Notes: generated from the sequence alone by a model not told the origin. A stretch of 56,435 nt of DNA from RUG14871 sp045539425 (GCA_045539425.1 JAZQFH010000044.1:1-56435), one strand, 5' to 3'. Positions 42,958 through 51,195 are shown, numbered from the stretch's first letter. Translations and numbers: made by a program.

Positions 42958-43725
42958 TTATCTTCCGGTGAATTCCGGATTGTTTTTCTTTCGTATGGTC
43001 TGATAGATCAGCCACATGATGTGGAAGATCAGGGTCAGTAAGGTGCCATAGATTACGGCACGGAGATACTGGTTTTTTGGGAACAGGTTTGTTTCCAGTT
43101 TCAGAAACAGGTAATCAGACCCCGGGAAGGATGTATTTAATACAAAAGAAGGAATCAACATCAGCGTCACGCCGAAAACCGTGATCCAGAGGTCTTTATA
43201 GCGCGGTCTCATGCGATGAACGATCATCATGTAGACGGTGCTGAAAATCGGAATCAGATGCTCGCCGAAGTACTGATAATAGCGGAAGTACGACGGATCC
43301 ACATCCGTTAGGACGGTCTGCGGAATGATGCAGGCCAGCGTGGCACCAAACAGGGTCACAAAGAAGTTGAAGCCAAACAGCGTTTGATTTTTGCCGGTGA
43401 CCATAAACATGCAGGAAATCAATCCGACATCACACAGATGCAGGGGCAGCTTTGCCATCATCAGATTTTTGCCGCTTGTATCTCCGACATAGAGCAGCCA
43501 GACAAAAAAGCCGAACTCCATCAGAAACATGGAGAAGGACAGGAAGTAGCGGAAGGTTTCTTCCCGCTTCCATTTCCGGAACCATTCCCTTTTTAGATAG
43601 ACAGCCATGATTGCCATGGCGCAGAGAAGCAGGGGAACAAGATGCATCAGGTGATACGGCCGGAAAGCACCGGGCTCACCGAAGCCGAAAAATCCGTCGC
43701 GGTAGTAGGTGTACTGTCCGCTCAT
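42958..43725 (-). CDS. TIGR02206/YwaF-type membrane protein
   Basis: A 255-residue protein with six to seven membrane segments. FRPYHLMHLVPLLLC, LPLHLCDVGLISCMFM and YYQYFGEHLIPIFSTVYMM, with His residues in or next to helices, match the YwaF/TIGR02206 family. Function unknown. The start overlaps the stop of the preceding membrane-protein gene (ATGA), so the two are translationally coupled; an in-frame ATG upstream would lie inside that gene. Confidence 0.87.
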   Translation of the reverse strand: MSGQYTYYRDGFFGFGEPGAFRPYHLMHLVPLLLCAMAIMAVYLKREWFRKWKREETFRYFLSFSMFLMEFGFFVWLLYVGDTSGKNLMMAKLPLHLCDVGLISCMFMVTGKNQTLFGFNFFVTLFGATLACIIPQTVLTDVDPSYFRYYQYFGEHLIPIFSTVYMMIVHRMRPRYKDLWITVFGVTLMLIPSFVLNTSFPGSDYLFLKLETNLFPKNQYLRAVIYGTLLTLIFHIMWLIYQTIRKKNNPEFTGR

Positions 43726-44630
43726 TCCGTCTTGCTCCTGCCCAGGTAATACGCATCGATGTAGAGTTTGCACATCTCATCGATGGAAAGTTGGCTATGG
43801 TATTTGTTCTCCATCATCTGGAAGATCCTGCGCGGAACGATCAGCTCTCCGCCCAAGTCTTTTGCGCGGTTGATTTTCGCAAGAGATGTGATGGCAGACT
43901 GAATGTCCTCTGCATCAAAGGCATCGGCATTCTGGTAGTAGAATTCCATTTCCTTTTTCCGTATTTCATGGACTTTGTTGTGGGCGAGGCGTAAAAGTGT
44001 AGCCACACCAAACGCAATCAGGATCATCCCCAGCATGACAAACGGAAGCGGGATATAGGGCGTGATGGTATTGATCTGATAATGATCTCTCCAGCCGCCG
44101 TTTTCCTCACCTATCACAAAGACGAGAACAAAATACAGCACGGCGTAGAACACCACCGGTGAGATGGCGTAAAGAGACGATTTCAAAGGGACCCGATGGT
44201 CGGAATTGATCAGAATAAACAGCAGGATTGATAAGATCGGGTTGATCGTATGGAAGAGGATGTTATTGGAATAGAACATCATCCTCTGAAAACTGGTCAT
44301 GGGAGATAATACCGTAAGCGCAATCAGAAAGGTCAGGGCAACTCCCGTCGTGGCGGTGAACAGTACGTTGACAATCCAGCGCGGCAGGTGGTAATTGTCA
44401 TAGCGCAGACCGTCGACGGCATAGGGAATGCACATCGCCGCCGCAACTCCCATCAGCATGTTGGAAAGGATCGTAAACATGTGGTAGGATTTCCAACCCA
44501 CTTCCTGCACAAGTTCATCCGGCTTGCTTAAAAGCTGGTCACTGACCGCAAGAAAGACCAGAAAAGAAAGGATGGAGCAGAATACGATTGCCATCATACA
44601 GCGTCTCTGATTTGTTTTTAATGCATTCAT
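43722..44630 (-). CDS. six-helix membrane protein (FAR-17a/AIG1-like) with C-terminal cytoplasmic tail
   Basis: A 302-residue protein. About six membrane helices occupy residues 12-225: HMFTILSNMLMG, LIALTVLSPMT, NNILFHTINPILSILLFILI and FYAVLYFVLVFVIG follow the pattern of FAR-17a/AIG1-like hydrolases and Pr6Pr proteins. A charged tail of about 75 residues follows. GGGAGGTAAG precedes the ATG. Coupled to a TIGR02206 gene. The family assignment is from motif shape only. Confidence 0.78.
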   Translation of the reverse strand: MNALKTNQRRCMMAIVFCSILSFLVFLAVSDQLLSKPDELVQEVGWKSYHMFTILSNMLMGVAAAMCIPYAVDGLRYDNYHLPRWIVNVLFTATTGVALTFLIALTVLSPMTSFQRMMFYSNNILFHTINPILSILLFILINSDHRVPLKSSLYAISPVVFYAVLYFVLVFVIGEENGGWRDHYQINTITPYIPLPFVMLGMILIAFGVATLLRLAHNKVHEIRKKEMEFYYQNADAFDAEDIQSAITSLAKINRAKDLGGELIVPRRIFQMMENKYHSQLSIDEMCKLYIDAYYLGRSKTE

Positions 44631-44676
44631 GATCTCTTACCTCCCTTACGGAAAAACTCTTCTTATATCATTATAC

Positions 44677-44701
44677 AAAAAGAGGACTTGAAAAGTCCTC
44701 T
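44677..44701 (-). terminator. terminator of the DUF4177 gene
   Basis: AGAGGACTT/AAGTCCTCT around GAA, T5 on the minus strand. Confidence 0.8.
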
Positions 44702-44726
44702 GTGTTTTACGCATATCATCGGGGAT

Positions 44727-44927
44727 TTAGCGTTCCGTCTTGCGTTTGAAGATGCAGACGAAATACTTCGAAGATCCGTAGCTCTGGTTTGTGGTAGTGG
44801 AACTGACCATCTCCCAGCCGTCTCTTCCCAGCTCATTCAGCTTGTTTTCCATCTGATAGGTATCGACATTTCCGCCGAAGAAACCTTTTGTTTCAAACGT
44901 GACGATTTTGTATTCGAATTTCTCCAT
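44727..44927 (-). CDS. DUF4177 protein
   Basis: A 66-residue protein. FEYKIVTFETKGFFGG, LNELGRDGWEMVSS and a C-terminal FVCIFKRK are the DUF4177 pattern, a small alpha/beta fold. Function unknown. AGGAGG lies seven bases before the ATG. About 40 bp downstream of the two-helix membrane-protein gene, probably on the same transcript. Confidence 0.88.
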   Translation of the reverse strand: MEKFEYKIVTFETKGFFGGNVDTYQMENKLNELGRDGWEMVSSTTTNQSYGSSKYFVCIFKRKTER

Positions 44928-44968
44928 ATTGTTTCCTCCTGAAAATCCAGGTAATGATTTGTTCTCTC

Positions 44969-45673
44969 CTACTTCTGGAACAGAGCACCGATTTCCTCGA
45001 AAATGTTTTCATCTTTCGCGCCCGGGCTGTTGGCGATACCGGTGGTTTCATCCTTCCAGAGTGCGCACATGTCATTGATGAAATCGATCTTTAATGAATT
45101 TACCGTAACATCCGGGTTTTCTTTCGCTGCACCGGACTTGAGCAGCTCATAATCCTTGACAAATACCATCATCCGCCACTCCATCTGATGCCGGACTTTC
45201 AGATGTCTGTACCACGTCTCATGATACTGCCTCAGACGGATGTACTTGTTGACAAGATAGGCAAAGATCAAAGGTACCAGAATCACGGTGTAGAGATAGA
45301 TATCATTCCAGTCGCTGTTATTGAGAACCCATTCCTTGCTGGTGATAAGAAACAGACAGAGGAACGGAATGCTCAATACGACGAAGAGGACCAGCAGCTT
45401 GTAAAAGTTGTATTTGATCCTGTTGACGGACTCCTTGTACTGCTCGTACTCATAGGTCTGTACCAAAAGCTTGAAGAATCTCTGGAAAAAGGATTCCTTT
45501 TCCCCGGTGGCCGGTTCTGTTTCATCCGCTTCCCAGTCCTGTTTGAAGAATTCAAACAGATCTGATTTGATCGATTCCTTCTTCTTAAGCCGGAAACAGC
45601 CCGAGATGGCGGCGATAATCAGAATGACCAGTAAGGGGATGAATATATTCACCGCAAAGATTTTAAAATTCAT
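44969..45673 (-). CDS. membrane protein, possibly SLATT-like
   Basis: A 234-residue protein. One N-terminal helix (about 8-26), a charged segment (KESIKSDLFEFFKQDW), then two adjacent helices (about 93-110 and 125-144) and a soluble tail. The arrangement of the helix pair followed by YIRLRQYHETWYRHLKVRHQ and a long helical region resembles SLATT/DUF4231 proteins, membrane effectors linked to nucleotide-signalling defence systems. No nucleotide cyclase or sensor gene is next to it, so a defence role is unproven. GAGGTAAC precedes the ATG. Upstream lies an XRE regulator gene on the same strand. Confidence 0.7.
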   Translation of the reverse strand: MNFKIFAVNIFIPLLVILIIAAISGCFRLKKKESIKSDLFEFFKQDWEADETEPATGEKESFFQRFFKLLVQTYEYEQYKESVNRIKYNFYKLLVLFVVLSIPFLCLFLITSKEWVLNNSDWNDIYLYTVILVPLIFAYLVNKYIRLRQYHETWYRHLKVRHQMEWRMMVFVKDYELLKSGAAKENPDVTVNSLKIDFINDMCALWKDETTGIANSPGAKDENIFEEIGALFQK

Positions 45674-45715
45674 CTGGTTACCTCATTTTCTCTATTCAAC
45701 GTATCATACTTTTCT

Positions 45716-45742
45716 GAAAAAGGAAACTGTTTCCCGATGATA
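45716..45742 (-). terminator. weak terminator of the XRE regulator gene
   Basis: GGAAAC/GTTTCC with very small loop and T5 on the minus strand. Confidence 0.4.
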
Positions 45743-45752
45743 CGCGGCTTTC

Positions 45753-46328
45753 TCAGATCAGCCGGTAAGTTGCCTTGCGGTACGTGTGATCTCTGTAATC
45801 GAATTTTTTTGGGTCGACTTTATGGGCGAGCTCTTTTGTGATGATGAAATCCGCGGACACGTTTACGAATAACTGTTTGTTGTGCCATTCCACAAGATAA
45901 TATGCGGAAGTGTCCCGCAGGTCATCGGCTCCCTGAATGATACCCGGACCAACGATAAAGTCCGCAAGCCACTCGGCTTTCGACATCTTCTTTTTACGAA
46001 TGAGCGGATAAATCGCATCCGCATCGCGGTATTTGAAACAGCACGCTGCATCCTTTTTACTGCGGCACTGACCGCTCACTTCATAGGAATTCAGATCGAT
46101 CGCTTCCTTTATTTCATTGAAACTCAGCTTTTCCTCATCTGCCAGAAGATAATCGATGCTGATATCCAGCAACTGTGCCATCGCTTTCAGGTTTTCCACA
46201 TCGGGCAAACCGTTTCCCGCTTCCCATTTTGCGACGGCGGATCTCGATACGCTCAGCTTCTCGGCAAACTGCTCCTGGGACAGCCCCGCATTTTTCCTTG
46301 CGTCTTTCAGTTTTTCTCCAAATGTCAT
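45753..46328 (-). CDS. XRE family transcriptional regulator with ligand/effector domain
   Basis: A 191-residue regulator. Residues 5-64 are the helix-turn-helix: LKDARKNAGLSQEQFAEKLS, VSRSAVAKWEAGNGLPDVEN. The C-terminal ~110 residues (KYRDADAIYPLIRKKKMSK, YYLVEWHNKQLFVNVSADF) are uncharacterised. AGGAGG precedes the ATG. A series of GTAAC half-sites at about 85-110 bp upstream is likely its own operator. It may control the small upstream mini-gene, itself and the membrane protein downstream. Confidence 0.9.
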   Translation of the reverse strand: MTFGEKLKDARKNAGLSQEQFAEKLSVSRSAVAKWEAGNGLPDVENLKAMAQLLDISIDYLLADEEKLSFNEIKEAIDLNSYEVSGQCRSKKDAACCFKYRDADAIYPLIRKKKMSKAEWLADFIVGPGIIQGADDLRDTSAYYLVEWHNKQLFVNVSADFIITKELAHKVDPKKFDYRDHTYRKATYRLI

Positions 46329-46412
46329 AAATACCTCCTGTTCCCGTTTTTGGCGGGTTTCTCTCCAAGTCCATCATAAACAGGAAGGGATAAGAGAGAA
46401 AAGGGAATCAAC

Positions 46413-46438
46413 GTAACCGCCCTGTTACTTTCCGTAAC
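46413..46438. promoter_or_regulatory. three phased GTAAC/GTTAC half-sites
   Basis: GTAAC at 46413, GTTAC at 46424 and GTAAC at 46434: alternating orientation with 11- and 10-bp steps, so each lies on the same helix face. It forms two overlapping inverted repeats between the XRE gene and the mini-gene upstream; probable operator. Confidence 0.55.
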
Positions 46439-46477
46439 AGAGGGTATTTCATGTGTGTCTTTAAAACGAAAGAAGTA

Positions 46478-46618
46478 TTACAGTTTCAGCGATTCCAGAT
46501 CATCCGGAATGAAAAAATTGCCGTGATAATACTTAGAGCCTTTCTCTTCAATGACAAAACACGTGTTATAGCACTCCGTTACAAGAGCGTTTCCCGTTCC
46601 CGGCATTGTTAACTTCAT
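46478..46618 (-). pseudogene. mini-gene: metallo-beta-lactamase-fold hydrolase head and tail joined in frame (46 codons)
   Basis: ATG with GAGGAAG seven bases upstream and a TATAAT box (46700-46705) further up. The first 26 residues include GTGNALVTECYNTCFVI, the characteristic N-terminus of an RNase Z-like metallo-hydrolase group; the normal continuation (a VDGGGG-type metal region) is missing. The last ~15 residues (HGNFFIPDDLESLKL) match the usual C-terminus of these proteins. All metal-binding motifs are gone, so the protein cannot be active. Interior deletion with frame retained is the simplest reading. It lies directly upstream of the XRE gene. Confidence 0.65.
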
Positions 46619-46860
46619 ATGTAAACTTCCTCATAAGCTGCTATGATTTCAACATTCCATGCTGTTGAAAATTATAAAGATATCGCATTTCCTCTCTTCA
46701 TTATACAAAAACGAGACTGCCTTTGTTCACGGCGAAATGCGAATGTTTCCTGAATCCGCCAACAAAATGAATGAAATCAGAAACAATGGAACAAATAACT
46801 ATGAGATAATAAAAACAACAGATCTGTTATATCATGAAAAAAGTCAGGGAGAAGACATAT

Positions 46861-48537
46861 ATGGAAGAAGCGGAAAAGAAGAATCAAACGGAGAACACAC
46901 TTGATCTCGCGTCTCTTATGGAGGCTGCGGAGGACGCAGATGAAGAAGCCGGGGAAACGTTAGGCAACTATTATTTCGAGAAGAAAGACTATGAAGAAGC
47001 GGTGAAATGGTATCTGAAATCCGATTATTACAGTGACGGCAGTGAGAACCGCCTGCAGATTGCCAGATGTTATGAATTCCTTGGCAACTATGAAGAAGCT
47101 TTTGACTGGTGGAGCGATGCGTCGTTATACGACTCTTCGGGAGAGCCGGAGTATCGTTTGGCACTGTGTTATCTGAATGGGAAAGGTGTAGAAAAGGATA
47201 CGGAACAGGGAATCCGGTATCTTTTTGATGCGGCGGACGAGTTTTATGCTCCGGCTGTCTTTGATCTTGCGGAACGGTATTTTACAGGAGACGGGGTCGA
47301 TCAGGATCCCAAAGAAGCGTTAAAACTGCTTCAGGATTGCTGCCAAATTGACGAAGAAGTCTTCGGGGAGAAATACCGGGAAGCGGAAGAGAGGCTTTTC
47401 CGGATGAAGGAGGAAGAACTTCAGCTCGGCAAACGGTATCTGCATGGAGACGGCGTTGAAAGAGATCTGAAAAAGGCAATTGAACATCTTTCCCGGGCAG
47501 AAGAGTGGGAACTGGATCCCGTCAGACAGGATGATCTTTTGGATCTGATCGTCGAAACACAATTAGATCTGGAAGAAGAAGAAATACAGTCTGTCCGCAT
47601 CAGGCTGCGCGATGCAGACATTACTGAAATCCTTGTGGAAGCGGACAGCTTCCGGAAAGAAAACCCGCGCGTGGCGGCAAAGATCTACGTTATGGCAGCG
47701 GAGAAGGGGAGCGATATTGCGGTGGAGAAAGCCGCAGCGGCTTATGAGGCAGGCAGAGATGTTTCGGAAGCACTCAAGTGGTATCAGAAAGCCTATGAGA
47801 AAGGCAGCGGGAGTGCGGCACTCTGGTTAGGCAGACATTATCTGAATTATGCGTCCGATCATGAAAAACCAATCCCCTGGGATCAGGTTGCCGCTTACTA
47901 TCAATTCGCGGCAGAGAAGGGTGTCCCGGAGGGAATGCACGCCTTGGGTGCGTATTACCATGACCGTGTTCACGATGAAGAGAAAGCACTCTACTGGCTG
48001 AAAAAAGGAAATGTGCTTGCGGCAAATAAAAACAGCGAAACACTCATCCGCGTGATAGAAAGGAAGCTGGAAGATAACGCAAAGAAGAAAGAGAAAAAAA
48101 CGGAAGCGGAAAAGGAAGAAAAGGAAGTTGAGGAGATCTCCCACCATTCTTCCTATGTCGACAGGGATATCACGTTGGAGCTGCTCGGTATCCTTGCCGT
48201 CGTGCTGCTGTATCTTATCTGTCCGTTCTTTTTGAAGATCGGTGCGGGATCCAGCGAGGTAGAGGAAGTCATCAAACTGCCGTTTCTGATTGAACCGATT
48301 GTGACATTTGTCTGCATTGCGGCAATCGTCGCTCTGAACGCCTTTGTCTGGTTTTCGCTGGGCAGTTCCTTCTCGGACAGCCTTTCCGTCGCCGGTGGCC
48401 TGGCAGGACTTGTCGGCGGCTTCGTGATCGTCTTTACCATGAAAGATGCCGGTACGCTTCCGAAGGTTCAGTGGATCAGCAGGATCATCGGAATTGTCTT
48501 TCTGCTCCGTATCTTAATGAAGAAACTGAAGCGATAA
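46861..48537 (+). CDS. Sel1-repeat protein with C-terminal membrane domain
   Basis: A 558-residue protein. From residue ~10 to 400 it contains Sel1-like TPR repeats: AGETLGNYYFEKKDYEEAVKW is followed by RLALCYLNGKGVEKDTEQGI, YFTGDGVDQDPKEAL, RYLHGDGVERDLKKAIEHL and ALWLGRHYLN. A Lys/Glu-rich linker leads to about four membrane segments (from LELLGILAVVLLYLI). Such repeats mediate protein-protein contacts, so a membrane-attached scaffold or signalling adaptor is likely. An upstream ATG 27 bases away has no binding site; GGGAGAAG precedes the one chosen. The 240-bp leader holds a weak GATAAT box only. Confidence 0.85.
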   Translation: MEEAEKKNQTENTLDLASLMEAAEDADEEAGETLGNYYFEKKDYEEAVKWYLKSDYYSDGSENRLQIARCYEFLGNYEEAFDWWSDASLYDSSGEPEYRLALCYLNGKGVEKDTEQGIRYLFDAADEFYAPAVFDLAERYFTGDGVDQDPKEALKLLQDCCQIDEEVFGEKYREAEERLFRMKEEELQLGKRYLHGDGVERDLKKAIEHLSRAEEWELDPVRQDDLLDLIVETQLDLEEEEIQSVRIRLRDADITEILVEADSFRKENPRVAAKIYVMAAEKGSDIAVEKAAAAYEAGRDVSEALKWYQKAYEKGSGSAALWLGRHYLNYASDHEKPIPWDQVAAYYQFAAEKGVPEGMHALGAYYHDRVHDEEKALYWLKKGNVLAANKNSETLIRVIERKLEDNAKKKEKKTEAEKEEKEVEEISHHSSYVDRDITLELLGILAVVLLYLICPFFLKIGAGSSEVEEVIKLPFLIEPIVTFVCIAAIVALNAFVWFSLGSSFSDSLSVAGGLAGLVGGFVIVFTMKDAGTLPKVQWISRIIGIVFLLRILMKKLKR

Positions 48538-48550
48538 ATCATCATTTGAA

Positions 48551-48585
48551 ACAAAAATCCCTCCATTGGATGGAGGGATTTTTAT
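48551..48585 (+). terminator. terminator of the Sel1 gene
   Basis: TCCCTCCA/TGGAGGGA within AAAA/TTTT, loop of five. Confidence 0.85.
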
Positions 48586-48591
48586 GATATT

Positions 48592-48620
48592 GGGAAAGGC
48601 TGAGGGATTCCCTCTGCCAC
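48592..48620 (-). terminator. terminator of the GH1 mini-operon
   Basis: On the minus strand GGCAGAGGG/CCCTCAGCC (one mismatch), followed by TTTCCC; moderate. Confidence 0.45.
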
Positions 48621-48645
48621 CGTCTGTCAAAGGAGGAAGTAGTTT

Positions 48646-48744
48646 TTACCCGTGGATGATGAGCTTATCGTCTACCTTCTCCGCAAGGAAATCCCTGTGA
48701 AGGTCATTGGAATGTAACAGTGTCAGTTTTTTCAGATTCTTCAT
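48646..48744 (-). pseudogene. mini-gene: 5'-nucleotidase-type metallophosphoesterase head (32 codons)
   Basis: ATG with AAAGGAG five bases upstream, 23 bp downstream of the GH1 gene. The product contains LKKLTLLHSNDLHRDFLAEK, the N-terminal motif I of bifunctional 5'-nucleotidase metallophosphatases (HTND-H-G), with Arg where Gly is typical. VDDKLIIHG ends the chain; it may derive from the family's C-terminus through a short shared sequence (VDxxL occurs near both ends). All other metal motifs are absent. It should be inactive; a translated peptide remains likely. Confidence 0.6.
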
Positions 48745-48767
48745 AAAAACTCCTTTGTCGAAAGGGA

Positions 48768-50258
48768 TTATTCCTCTTCAAAAAGGCAGGCGCCGTTTGT
48801 GGCGATGACATCTTTGTACCAGTAATAGCTTTTCTTCGGGTAGCGGTTGAAAGTGCCGTTGCCGTAGTCGTCGCAGTCAACATAGATAAAGCCGTAGCGC
48901 TTTGACATCTGCTTTGTGCTTTCGGAAACCAGGTCAATGCATCCCCAGCTGGTATAGCCGAGCAGTTCGACGCCGTCTTCGTGTATGGCATCGTACATGG
49001 CGCGGAAGTGCTCATCATAGTAGGCAATATGCGCATCGTCATTGACGGTGTAGGAACCTTTGCCGTCTTCAATCAGTTCTTCCTTTTCCCCGATGCCGTT
49101 TTCCACGATGAATAGCGGCTTCCTGTATCTGTCATACAGGTCAACCAGGGAAATTCTGAGACCGGTCGGGTCGGTCTGCCAGCCCCATTCGGAAGCTGTG
49201 AGATAGGGGTTTTTGATTGCCGTAACGGTGTTGCCGGCAGTCACCTGCAGTCCTTCCGCATCCTTCGCCACACAGCTCGAGGAATAATAGGAGAAGGAGA
49301 TGAAATCGACCGGGTTTTTCTTCATGACTTCGAGATCTTCTTCTGTCATGACAAGGTTCAGACCGTGATTGCGGAATCTTGCCAGAAGGTATGCCGGATA
49401 TTCGCCGAACACCTGGGTATCGGAATAGCAGTAGGTGCTTCGCATTCTCTGCTGTGCTTCCAGAACATCTACCGGCTTGCAGGTGAAGGGATAATATGTC
49501 AGTTTTGTCAGCATACAGCCGACTTTGGCTTTTGGATCAACTTTGTGGATGTACTCTGTTGCGAGTGCGCTTGCGACAAACTGATGATGCATGGACTGGA
49601 AGATGACTTCTTCCCACTTGTCATCCTCGAATCTGTCCTTCAGAAGACCGCCCGTGGTATACGGATGGCGGATCATGGAGTCAACCTCATTAAAAGTCAG
49701 CCAGTATTTGACTCTGTCCTTATAGCGGTCAACGATCGTTCTGGTGTAGTTCATAAAGAAATCAATCGTCTTCCGGCTGTACCAGCAGTTGTATTTCAGA
49801 ACCAGCTGTAACGGCGGTTCATAATGGGAAATGGTCACTAACGGTTCAATGTTGTACTTCTTCAGTTCATTGAAAACATTGTCATAAAACTGCAGACCTT
49901 CCTCGTTCGGCATCTCGTCGTCGCCGTTGGGGAAAATACGGCTCCAGGCGATGGACATGCGGAATATCTTAAACCCCATCCCGGCAAGCAGGGCGATGTC
50001 CTCTTTCCAGTGATGATAGAAATCGGAGCCGTGACGCTTCGGATAGTGTAAAAGATCTTCCGGATGCGCCATAGCTTCCAGAACATCCTTTTCCAGAACT
50101 TCGTTCTGTCTGGCATAATCCTGAACATCAATGTCCAGATGGGATCTTGCGGCATCGGATACGGACCATCCTTTTCCGCCTTCATTCCATCCGCCTTCAA
50201 ACTGATTCGCTGCTGTTGCGCCTCCCCAAAGGAAGCCTTCCGGGAACTGTCTGACCAT
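48768..50258 (-). CDS. 6-phospho-beta-glucosidase (GH1)
   Basis: A 496-residue TIM-barrel enzyme cleaving phosphorylated cellobiose-type beta-glucosides. FLWGGATAANQFEGG opens the protein; FRMSIAWSRIFPNGDD follows; the acid/base Glu is in LTFNEVD and the nucleophile Glu in FIVENGIGEKE. STKQMSKRYGFIYVD carries the Ser-Lys-Tyr phosphate-binding residues that separate this from the plain beta-glucosidases. Its substrate should arrive through a PTS, but no PTS gene is in the window. AGAGGAG precedes the ATG. A palindrome overlaps the promoter. Confidence 0.94.
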   Translation of the reverse strand: MVRQFPEGFLWGGATAANQFEGGWNEGGKGWSVSDAARSHLDIDVQDYARQNEVLEKDVLEAMAHPEDLLHYPKRHGSDFYHHWKEDIALLAGMGFKIFRMSIAWSRIFPNGDDEMPNEEGLQFYDNVFNELKKYNIEPLVTISHYEPPLQLVLKYNCWYSRKTIDFFMNYTRTIVDRYKDRVKYWLTFNEVDSMIRHPYTTGGLLKDRFEDDKWEEVIFQSMHHQFVASALATEYIHKVDPKAKVGCMLTKLTYYPFTCKPVDVLEAQQRMRSTYCYSDTQVFGEYPAYLLARFRNHGLNLVMTEEDLEVMKKNPVDFISFSYYSSSCVAKDAEGLQVTAGNTVTAIKNPYLTASEWGWQTDPTGLRISLVDLYDRYRKPLFIVENGIGEKEELIEDGKGSYTVNDDAHIAYYDEHFRAMYDAIHEDGVELLGYTSWGCIDLVSESTKQMSKRYGFIYVDCDDYGNGTFNRYPKKSYYWYKDVIATNGACLFEEE

Positions 50259-50285
50259 TTTTTTTCTCCTCTTATGTATGATTGT

Positions 50286-50325
50286 ATTCTATCAAAATGG
50301 TCTCATCTGACCAAAGCGGTGTCAA
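50286..50325 (-). promoter_or_regulatory. promoter and palindromic operator of the 6-phospho-beta-glucosidase gene
   Basis: On the minus strand TTGGTC (50309-50314), 17 bp, TAGAAT (50286-50291). The -35 overlaps the perfect 5-6-5 palindrome TGGTC-N6-GACCA (50298-50313). TGACACCGCTTTGG just upstream matches the cre consensus at all but the last two positions. The rest of the gap up to the acetyltransferase terminator shows nothing else. Confidence 0.5.
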
Positions 50326-50417
50326 GTGAGAAAAGAGCGCTGCGATGCTAACATGTCAGGTATGCCTTTCGCCGTGAAAGGAACTTCGCGATGCGTTTTG
50401 AAAAAGATGAGAATGTA

Positions 50418-50447
50418 TAAAAAAGTCATAATCAGAAGAATTATGAC
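50418..50447 (-). terminator. terminator of the acetyltransferase gene
   Basis: GTCATAAT/ATTATGAC stem, seven-base loop, six T on the minus strand. Confidence 0.75.
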
Positions 50448-50469
50448 CTATCCTGTTGTAATACGGCAC

Positions 50470-51195
50470 CTAATCCCGTGCCCGCTTATATTCGTAGATC
50501 AGTTTGTCATAGGTTTTCTCATCCACAACAAGACCGTCTTTCTCCGTATTCACCAGCTGCATGCCTGCTTTTTCAAGCACCCTGCGTGATGCGGTATTCT
50601 CCGCTGCACACCAGGCCATTACACATGGGATCTCTTCGTTTTCGCTCAGATAGCTCAGCACTGCCGTGAGAGCTTCCGTCGCAAAGCCCCGCTTTTGCCA
50701 GGCTTCTGCAACACTGAAGCCCACTTCGATCTGACCGTTATCATAATCATATGCCCCGATCGTCCCGGCAATTACATCATCGCCATTCACATCCATCACC
50801 CATGAATATAAATGCTCGTCCTGATAGCTGTCGATAAATTGCCGGACACTCTCTTTTGCCATTACCTCTGTGGCGTACGGATTCCATCCGGAGTATCTGC
50901 TCATATTCGGATCTTTGCCGAGACTCTCATACAGCTGTCCGGCGTCTTCCGGGCGGTATCTTCGCAGTATGAGATGTTCCGTCCAGAGTTCCGCAGTGCC
51001 GTGTGGAATGATTTTCTCGATTGAATGGATCTGGGAATTCAAGATGAGAACGTCCTCCATAAAAATGCCGTCCTCTTGGAATCCCCATTCACAGGCAAGG
51101 AATGCGGAATTACCGTATCTGGCACGCCCGGAGAAACTGTTCCCGTACGTGTCTTTTATGCGGACATATTTTCCGTCATATTCTGAAAGTTTCAT
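50470..51195 (-). CDS. GNAT (RimJ/RimL-type) acetyltransferase with N-terminal Sm-like domain
   Basis: A 241-residue protein. The first ~60 residues (YVRIKDTYGNSFSGRARYG, FMEDVLILNSQIHSIEKI) look like a small beta-barrel of Sm/LSM type. From TEHLILRRYRPEDAGQLYE it is a RimJ/RimL acetyltransferase, with the acetyl-CoA loop around VAEAWQKRGFATEALTAVL and AENTASRRVLEKAGM. Substrates can be ribosomal proteins or small amines; unknown here. GAGGAGG precedes the ATG. Followed by a terminator. Confidence 0.9.
   Translation of the reverse strand: MKLSEYDGKYVRIKDTYGNSFSGRARYGNSAFLACEWGFQEDGIFMEDVLILNSQIHSIEKIIPHGTAELWTEHLILRRYRPEDAGQLYESLGKDPNMSRYSGWNPYATEVMAKESVRQFIDSYQDEHLYSWVMDVNGDDVIAGTIGAYDYDNGQIEVGFSVAEAWQKRGFATEALTAVLSYLSENEEIPCVMAWCAAENTASRRVLEKAGMQLVNTEKDGLVVDEKTYDKLIYEYKRARD

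Noticed and set aside
44727..44927. The 66-residue DUF4177 gene as another truncated remnant
   Set aside because: Its length and both ends are normal for the family.
46659..46904. An 81-codon plus-strand frame before the Sel1 gene
   Set aside because: No RBS and low-complexity composition; it overlaps the Sel1 gene in another frame and the promoter of the minus-strand mini-gene.
50326..50417. Possible remnant gene between the GH1 promoter and the acetyltransferase terminator
   Set aside because: No frame on either strand shows a recognisable family motif with a proper RBS.
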